A stretch of DNA of 64,000 bases from Hevea brasiliensis. Its lineage: Eukaryota > Streptophyta > Magnoliopsida > Malpighiales > Euphorbiaceae. The stretch lies in the NCBI RefSeq assembly GCF_030052815.1, contig NC_079498.1, forward strand, positions 77,734,992 through 77,798,991. Reading direction: 5' to 3'. This document shows positions 56,280 through 64,000 of the stretch, piece by piece; positions within the stretch are counted from its first letter, which is position 1; each line of letters starts with the position of its first letter. The notes under the pieces were generated by a model. It did no database searches, was not told the origin of the DNA, and saw nothing but the letters and a program-made list of their open reading frames with translations. The translations under genes were made by a program, and so were the position numbers.

Positions 56280-59200
56280 TGTAACATCCTCACTTTAGCT
56301 AGTCTGTGCAGTCTACTGTTCTGGCGACCAATGTCAGTCCGGGCAACTAGAATGTTTGAAATTATAATTAGACTAAAGTGGGGAGTTATAAAGAAACTAA
56401 ATAATGCTCATAAAAATCAAGGAAAATTTATAGGAATGAAATACACTAAGGTTAAACGAGCCGAAACCCTAGGGATATGTAACCCGAAAGGGAAGTGACG
56501 GTGAAGGCCGTTAGCAGCCCTAGACTCGGGAAAAATTTATAAAATAATTTTTTGGGACTCCAGAGAAGGGTCATTGAGGTTCCTATGGCATTAGAATGCC
56601 AAGAAAATGCTTAGAAAAAATTTTCAATTGGTACAGACAATTTTGGCCTGTTAGGCCAAACGGAGGGCATTTTGGTCATTTCGCCTTTAGAGGTGATTTT
56701 TGGCCGACTTGTCCAGTCAAGCAAATAATTATTATGACTTAAAATGTAAATAAATATTCTTAAAAATTTAATTGAAATTAAATAGACAAGAAAAGGATAG
56801 AAAATGAGAGAAATGAGGATTATGACACCATTATGATGTCATTAATATTCTCCCACCCAATCAAATGTTGACACATGGCACTAATTTGTTTAAAAAGACT
56901 CAATGGGCAGAAAAGAAAAGAAAAAAAAAATCAGAAAGCTCTTATCTCTTCTTCTTGCAGTCCCACCTCTCTCCCATGCCCACCATTGTCAAGCTTCCCA
57001 AAGCTTGATTTCCATAGTTTTTCACCCGCTAAACCCTAGGTTGTCAACATAAAATCTTATTCTTTCCTCATAGTGAAGCTTTTGGGAGCAAAAGGAAATC
57101 AAAAGGAAGAGTTCTTGCAAGCTTTGGATTAGCTCCATTAGAGGTTAGTGACTAACCTTGATTTTTATCTTTCAATTCATGTTGAAGGAGTGGTAATTGA
57201 TGCAAATTTACAAGAAAATTTAGTAAACATTATGTGCATGTCTTACTTAAAATTCTAGCAGCCTTGAACTTGGTTGAGTTTGAAAGATCTCTTAGAATAA
57301 AAATGATATTGTGGCTGCCCTTAACACTAATATATTGATTAGGAAGGTGAAGTGCAAGTAATGCAACAATCTAGAATGGTGGAGCTAGGGTTTGGACCCA
57401 AATTAAGACTTTGTTCATGTATTTGGTGAAAAAGAGTTTTAATGTTCAATTAGTGACCATTTGGTTATGTGTAAACAAGAAATGAAGTGGTTTGTGTGGT
57501 GAGAATTGAGGTTATTGTGGTTGCCCTTGGTGACCTACAGGACTGGGCATGAGTCCAGCAGGTTTGGGAAACAATAACTGGAGTTGTAGAGGTTCAATTG
57601 ATGCAAGGCTAATTGGACATGAAACTAGACACATAATGGCACAACTTTGGTGAAGAAACTATGCCCAGAAAACCAAACCAAGTTGACCTAAATATTGCCC
57701 TAATCAGGGTGACCTGCAATCTGCCTGGGTAAAATGACCAAATGAACAGTGTTTAGCCATTTGGACATAACTCAGTATAGAAAGGTCCAATTAACCTAAA
57801 ATTTTACCAGAAACAAGCTGAGATATAGACCTACAACTTTCATGAAGAAACCTGACCCAAATTATGACCATAACATATTCAAAAAGTGACCTACAATCAC
57901 TGCTCAAAATACTGTAGATTTGGTCAGTCCAGAAAATCTGGAAAATTTGTAATCCGGCCAGTTGTGGTTTTTGGGCCATAACTTGAGCTACAAAACTCCA
58001 AATGGAGTGATTCAAAAAAAGAAATGTAATTAGACAAAATAAGGAACAACTTTAATGTTGACCACTTTGCCAAATTCCCACCGCAAAAATGACTAATGGA
58101 ACAGTAAACACAAAGCTTGAAATCTAAAAATTTTAAACAATTAACTTTAAGCTTAGAAATGGTATTGGCAACCAATACCAACAATTTTAGAATGCAAAAT
58201 GTGGTATGTTGGGAGTATTAAAATCAATGTACCTATTGTCCATATAAAAGTCAACATTTTTGTTGACTAAAGAATTGAATAGTAACACCTAAACTTGTGA
58301 CACCCCTTACCCATCTACAGTGTAGCAGAGCAAGATATGCCACTCAGTGTGCAGGAGCACCAATTCATATTTCTATTACAATTTATCCCTTTTAATTCAT
58401 TTATTTATAATTTTTGATAAATCTAAATTTTTTCGCAAATGTTATAGAAAATCCGGCAGAGTGCCGGTTATAAATTGAAAAAACAGTTCTTCTGAATCTG
58501 TTAAAAACACTTCCAATATAATTTCCAAATCCAGACTCCATTATACACACACATCTCAACTCAATCTCAAAATCTCAATACTATTATCAGAAATTTTTCT
58601 TTTCTATTCACATCATCACTAGAAGCACATTCATAAATATTTCTCAACATTTCATTTTTCAACATAATATACAGAAAATTTCAATAACATGAAATTTCAT
58701 ATATTTACAATATCAAATAATTTCAGGAGTTTATAGTTACAATCCAAAACTAATACAAAATACAAAATACAAAATACCACCCAAAGTCATAATGTCCTAC
58801 CAAGTGCACTGCAGATGTGAGGTGACTCTGGACTCTGGATACAGGTATGAAAGTTCACTCGGTCTGATGTCTGCTGGGCTCCCCAGCTAGGTCTCCAGTA
58901 CCTGCGCGTGGCAAAAGTAACGCGCTAAGCAATTCTGCTTAGTGGTGACAATATAAAATAAAATAAAATAAATATGCAGAATGTATGATTACATTTTTGG
59001 GTAGACTTAATTTCTGATATTTATTGCAGTATTGTTCGATTAAAATTTGATAAAATTTATTATCATTGCCCGAATAACCCATATTAGTTGACTGGACTGG
59101 ATAAATGGGTAAACTGGCACTGGGTACTAAGTACCTCGGACCATCACACCATCGGTCACATTGTGTCTTACGGTGTGCAACAGAACAACTAATAAGCTGT

Positions 59201-62200
59201 AATAATTATCGGGGATAAAACCCAAGTATATTATCTCAATCAACATAGACAAAGGCTATTTTATCACAGAATGGCATGGAAGGCCATGAAACAAAGAATG
59301 GCATGAAGCCACATGCAGTACTGCTAACAGAACTCTATTGGCATGCCAACCTATCCAAACCAATCTTGCTAGGTATACTAGGGCATATTACACTTTTAAG
59401 TTTCACAATTCTTGAAATTCAAGTTTTAGTGTTACTATTCATTTCATTAGTCAACTAAAATGTTGACTTTTGCATAGACAATAGGTACATTGGTTCTAAT
59501 ACTCTCAAAATACCACATTTTGCATTCTAAATTTGTTGGTATTGGTTACCAATACCATTTCTAAGCTTAATGTTAATTGGACAGAATTTTCAGTTTTCAA
59601 GCTTTGTGTTTACTGTTCCATTAGTCATTTTTGCAGTGGGAATTTGGCAAAATGATCAACATGAAAGTTGTTCCCTATTATGTCTAATTATATTTCCTTT
59701 TTTGAATCACTCCATTTGGAATTTTGTAGCTCAAGTTATGGCCCAAAAACCACAACTGGCCGGATTATAATTTTTCCAGAATTTCTGGACTGACCAAATC
59801 TATAGTATTAGGAGCAGTGACTTCAGGTCACTTTTTGAATATGTTATGGTCACAATTTGGGTTAAGTTTCTTCATGAAAGTTGTAGGTCTATATCTCAGC
59901 TTGTTTTTGGTAAACTTTCAGGTCAATTGGACCTTTCTACACTGAGTTATGGCCAAATGACTAAACACTATTCATTTGGTCATTTTGCCCAGGCAGAATG
60001 CAGGTCACCCAGATTAGGGCAATCTTTTAGTCAACTTAGTTTGGTTTTCTAGGCATGGTTTCTTCACCAAAGTTGTGCTATTATGTGTCTAGTTTCATTT
60101 CCAATTGGCCTTGCACCAATTGAACCTCTACAATTCCAGTTATTGCTACCCAAACTTGCTGGACTCATGCCTAGTCCTGCAGGTCACCAAGGGCAGCCAC
60201 ACCAAACTTAAATCCCACTACACAACCCACTTCATTTTTTATTTAAACAGAACCAAATGGTCACTAATTGACCATTAAACCTACTTTTATCATCACATTA
60301 TCAAAGTCTCATTTTCATCCCAAACCCTAACTCAAACATCACAAACCATGCATTATCATTGCATTTCATCACTCCACTTAAGAGATGCATAGTAAGGGCA
60401 GCCATACTAGCATGTTAGCTCCATAAAAATCATCACAATCTTACCCCAACCAAGGCTGCCAAAATTATGGGATGGCATACAAATGGTATTTAACAAATTT
60501 TCTTTGTAATTTGCACTCATTCATAGTCCTTAAACATGAATTTAAAGTGAAAACCAAGGTTAGGTCACAAACCTCTAATGGAGTGAGATTTCCCACTTGC
60601 TAGGGTTCTTCTTTTCCTTTTCTTTTTGCTCCCAAAAGACTCATCAAGATGTAAGAACACTTTTTTGTATTGGAAATATAGGGTTTAGTTGGGTAAAAGC
60701 TAGGGAAATCAAGCTTTGAAAAGCTTGCTCATGGTTGGCTATGGAGGGAGGGGTAACGGCAAGGAAGAAGGTGGAGAGAGTTCTGATTTTTTTTTCTTCA
60801 TTTTCTGCCCATTTAGTCTCTTTTAAATGAACTTATTCCATGTGTCAACATTGGATTGGTTGGGAAAATTTTAATGACATCATTATGATGTCATAATTCT
60901 ATTTTCTTTCATTTTCTCTCCTTTTCTTGTCTATTTAATTTCAATTAAATTTTTAACAACATTTATTCATATTTTATGTTATATAAATTATTTATTTAGC
61001 GGACAAGTTGGCCAAAATTCATCTCTGAAGACAAAATGACCAAAATGCCCTCCATTTGGCTTAATGAGCTAAAATTGTGTGTACAGATAAAAAATTTTTC
61101 TAAGCATTTCCTTGGCATTCTAATGCCATAAGAACCTCAATGACCCTTCTCTAGAGTCCCAAAAATTATTTTATAATTTTTCCCCTGGGTCTAGGGTTGT
61201 TAATGGCCTTCACCATCACTTCCCCTTCGGGTTACTCATCACTGGGGTTTCGGCTCGTTTAACCTTAGTGTATTTCGTTTCTAAAAATTTTTCCTTGATT
61301 TTTATGAGCATTATTTAGTTTCTTTATAACTTCTCACTCTAGTCTATTTATAATTTCAAACATTCTAGCTGCTCAGACCGACATTGGTCACCAGAGCAGT
61401 AGACTGTACGGACTAGCTAAAGTGAGGATGTTACAAAACTTGAATGTCAAGAATTGTATAATTTAAGAGTGTAACATGCCCTAGTACACCTAGCAAGATT
61501 GGTTTGGATAGGTTGGCATGCGAATAGGGTTCTGTTAGCAGTACTGCATATGGCTTTATGCCATTATGTGTTTTATGGCCTCACGTGGCATTCTGTGACA
61601 CAATAGCCTTTGGCTATGTTGATTGAGTTGTTATACTCGGGTTTTATCCCTAATAATTATTACAGCTTATTAGTTATTCTGTTGCACACCGGGAGACACA
61701 ATGTGACTGATGGTGTGATGGTCTGAGGTACTTAGTACCCAGTGCTAGTTTACCCGTTTATCCAGTCCAGTCGACTAGTAGGAGTTACTCGGGCAATGAT
61801 AATAAATCTTATCAAATTTTAATCAATAATACTGCAATAAATATAAGAAATTAAGTCTACCAAAGATGTAAACATACATTCTGCATATTTACTTTATTTT
61901 AGTTATTTTATTTTATATTGTCACCACTAAGCAGAATTGCTTAGCGCGTTGCTTTTGCCACGCGCAGGTACTGGAGACATAGCTGGGGAGCCTAGCAGAG
62001 ATCAGATCGGGTGAACTTTCAGAGCTGCATACTGAGTCCAGAGTCACCTCACATCTGCAGTGCACTTGGTAGGATATTAGGACTTTGGGTGGCATTTTGT
62101 ATTTTGCATTTTGTATTAGTTTTGGATTGTAACTATAAACTCTTGAAATTATTTGATAATGTAAATATATGAAATTTCATGTTATTGAAATTTTCTGTAT

Positions 62201-62567
62201 ATTATGTTGAAAAATGAAATGTTGAGAAATATTCATGAATGTGCTTCAAGTGATGATGTGAACAGAAAAATTCTGAAAATAGTGTTGAGATTTTGAGATT
62301 GAGTTGAGATGTGTGTATAATGGAGTTCTGGATTTGAAAATTATATTGGAAGTGTCTTTTAAACAGGTTCAGAAGAACTGTTTTTCCAATTTATAGTCGG
62401 CACTCTACTAGATTTTCTATAAAATTTGCGAAAAATTCAGATTAATACAAAAATTTTAAATAATTGAGTAAAAAGGGGTAAATTGAATTGAAATATGATT
62501 TGGTGCTCCGACACACTGTATGACATATCTTGCTCAACTACACTGTAGACGGGTAAGGGGTGTCATA
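56280..62567 (+). mobile_element. Gypsy solo LTR A (3,143 bp when whole), split by solo LTR B
   Basis: TGTAACATCCTCACTTTAGC (56280) to GGGGTGTCATA (62567), flanked by TTACT at 56275-56279 and 62568-62572. The final CA has become TA. It is made of 56280-58295 and 61441-62567. Family related to elements 2 and 3. Hairpin TGACGG/CCGTTA (about 56496-56513), partial dyad at about 56822-56844, donor AG/GTTAGT at 57144 (offset 865). Confidence 0.94.
58296..61435 (-). mobile_element. Gypsy solo LTR B (3,140 bp), inverted inside solo LTR A
   Basis: TGTGACACCCCTTACCC...GAGGATGTTACA on the plus strand, flanked by AAACT at 58291-58295 and 61436-61440. The minus strand starts TGTAACATCCTCACTTTAGC, like solo LTR A, so both are one subfamily in opposite orientation. 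TGACATCA dyad at 60874-60894; hairpin at 61201-61218. This is the innermost insertion. Confidence 0.95.
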
Positions 62568-62572
62568 TTACT

Positions 62573-63604
62573 TGTGTATGTCTGTGACTTACTAAGCTCA
62601 TCACTAATTGGCAATGAGACATGATATCAACTCTTAATACCATCAGAACTCTTTCTTACCATAAATAATTTCTCTAAATCATTTTATGCACCTCATAGAC
62701 CATGGTTAACGCCTAGCATAGCATGCCATGGCCATCCAATCAGTAATAAGGTTTACCTTAAATGAACCTATAATCATATATTACCATGCACTAGAATCTC
62801 TCTGTTACAAAATCCCAATTCAAGCTGGAGTCATGGTTTATGTCAAACCCCATTTGTTATGAATATTATGTTCTCTTTTAATTCCAATTCTTGATTAAAA
62901 AGATTTTCTCATCAGAAACTCTTTTCTGATTAAATATATTTGTCCTAGTCAGGAACTTGAAAGATCAAGAACAATTAAATGAACATAGGATTTTTTCCCT
63001 ATTTACTAAGACGAACAGATTCCATCTTGATCAACACCTACCTCCATATATAACTAGTAGGAGCCAACACATGCCCATATACCCATACACAGTACAAGTA
63101 TGAAAGCAGTATCAAACTCAGACCACTTATATACAAGATAACTGTGCTATCTTAGGTCTAAAGATTATATGCACTGATATGATTTATGACAATACATTGA
63201 CAAGAGTAAACTCCATGTGCTTGTCATAAGTGTCACTGGTTCGACCTACTTATCATGTATAAGTGCCTATCATGTTTTTCATATGCCATGAGACTCACCA
63301 TTCTATCTTATTTATATCTCATATAAATAACTTGAGAACAAACATGAATACAATCTTTCTGGATAAGTCATGTCCTTATTGTGAAGTGTCCTCGATTGTG
63401 AACCTATTTATGATACTTTGTACTAGAAATACTATCACTCATATTCTTAACAACTTAAGAATAGAATTGCTAATAAAATATCAATGGACCTTTTCTATTA
63501 CACATAAATATATTATGTAAACGGAAAAGTGAAAATGCCTTTTATTAATAAAAACATGTACAAGATACATACTAAATGATATGTTCTAGGGCATACTACT
63601 AACA
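62573..63604 (-). repeat. 5' LTR of the copia element, inner part
   Basis: Resumes TGTGTATGTCTGTGACTTAC and matches about 45116-46137, ending at ACTACTAACA followed by the ATAGT duplication. Confidence 0.94.
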
Positions 63605-63609
63605 ATAGT

Positions 63610-64000
63610 ATACCTAATAAATTACCGAACTTCGCCTACCAATAATCTATTAAGTACACTATAAGGGATTTTAACAAAACAAATGCATTTTTTTTTAAAT
63701 TTAGCGTGATGATAAAAATTTATCTCAAGTGTTTTAAACTCAAGGATATATCATAAAACTTATTTAGTAATAATTAGGCATTTTAAAAACTTTTTGAAAA
63801 ATTCACGTGATTACGGCTAAAAATGGGTAAAAACAGTTCTTCAATTTACCTGCAAAAGCAATTTATAAAATCTCCCCATCCAATCTCAACAATTGATAAA
63901 TCATTTCCAGCAATCGACTCAATTCATTTTCAAACAAAACTCATCATAAAGGAAATAATTCATTAGTTACAAAATTTAGAAAGAAATTCAAGTACTGCAT
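63610..64000 (-). repeat. Element 5 gypsy LTR resumes, runs off the right edge
   Basis: ATACCTAATAAATTACCGAAC follows the ATAGT duplication and continues the LTR begun at 43982. It resembles the reversed element 1 LTR end (near 8600). Confidence 0.8.

Larger units (their letters stand above)
44027..63604 (-). mobile_element. Ty1/copia element (Tork-like), with nested solo LTRs in its 5' LTR
   Basis: LTR 44027-46137 (2,111 bp) matches the split LTR 51375-63604. ATAGT flanks both ends (44022-44026 and 63605-63609). Internal minus-strand order is gag, protease, integrase, RT, RNase H, which is the copia order. Without the two insertions (3,829 and 6,293 bp) the element is 9,456 bp with LTRs of 2,111 and 2,108 bp. 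RT wording (LILYVDDILLMGND, HGIHLSKEMSPQTPEE) suggests the Tork/TNT1 lineage. Internal deletion, stops and frameshifts make it defective. Confidence 0.95.

Noticed and set aside
1..64000. A host gene or defence-type gene cluster
   Set aside because: I looked on both strands for non-transposon domains and found only retrotransposon proteins and the LINE remnant.

Overview
The window is nuclear DNA from a flowering plant, very probably a eudicot, and looks like gene-poor heterochromatin. The evidence is that nearly every base belongs to plant-type LTR retrotransposons: Ty3/gypsy chromovirus-like elements with 3-4 kb LTRs and a chromodomain-like tail on the integrase, and one Ty1/copia element. 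All primer sites match initiator tRNA-Met. I found no host protein-coding gene, rRNA, tRNA or CRISPR array. The species cannot be fixed from sequence alone; a woody eudicot such as a Euphorbiaceae member is only a guess.

Layout: (1) 1-8640, gypsy element 1 (plus strand), whose 5' LTR runs off the left edge. (2) 8641-9190, the 3' end of a 5'-truncated LINE with a poly(A) tail, then about 1.8 kb of AT-rich DNA with nothing recognisable. (3) 10952-37396, a possible older LTR split by gypsy element 2 (11134-36356, TSD GTTTT). Element 2 is itself split by a complete opposite-strand relative, element 3 (17184-28258, TSD CTTAT), and by a same-strand solo LTR (32408-35496, TSD ACATA). (4) 37397-43981, element 4 (minus strand), with a 3.9 kb LTR, a decayed integrase end and a gag/protease remnant. 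(5) From 43982, another minus-strand gypsy LTR (element 5), split by a copia element (44027-63604, TSD ATAGT). The copia 5' LTR is split again by a minus solo LTR (51449-55272, TSD CGCAT) and a plus solo LTR (56280-62567, TSD TTACT). The plus solo LTR is split by a minus solo LTR of its own family (58296-61435, TSD AAACT). Element 5 resumes at 63610 and runs off the right edge. The 5-bp target duplications at each junction fix the order of events.

All coding regions are broken by stops, frameshifts or deletions, so no element here looks autonomous. Domain order is still clear: gag, zinc knuckles, protease, reverse transcriptase, RNase H, integrase, chromodomain-like tail for gypsy; gag, protease, integrase, reverse transcriptase, RNase H for copia.

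The most interesting signals are: a 74-75 bp GT-AG intron-like insertion at the same place in the integrase of elements 2 and 3, absent from element 1; a splice-donor motif at a near-constant place in the gypsy LTRs, paired with an acceptor just before the gag start, so that a leader intron would remove the primer-binding site; a small hairpin about 210-220 nt into the LTRs whose stem sequence differs between families while pairing is kept; a conserved TGACATCA dyad about 540 nt into most LTRs; and an approximately 195-bp degenerate repeat inside the LTRs.
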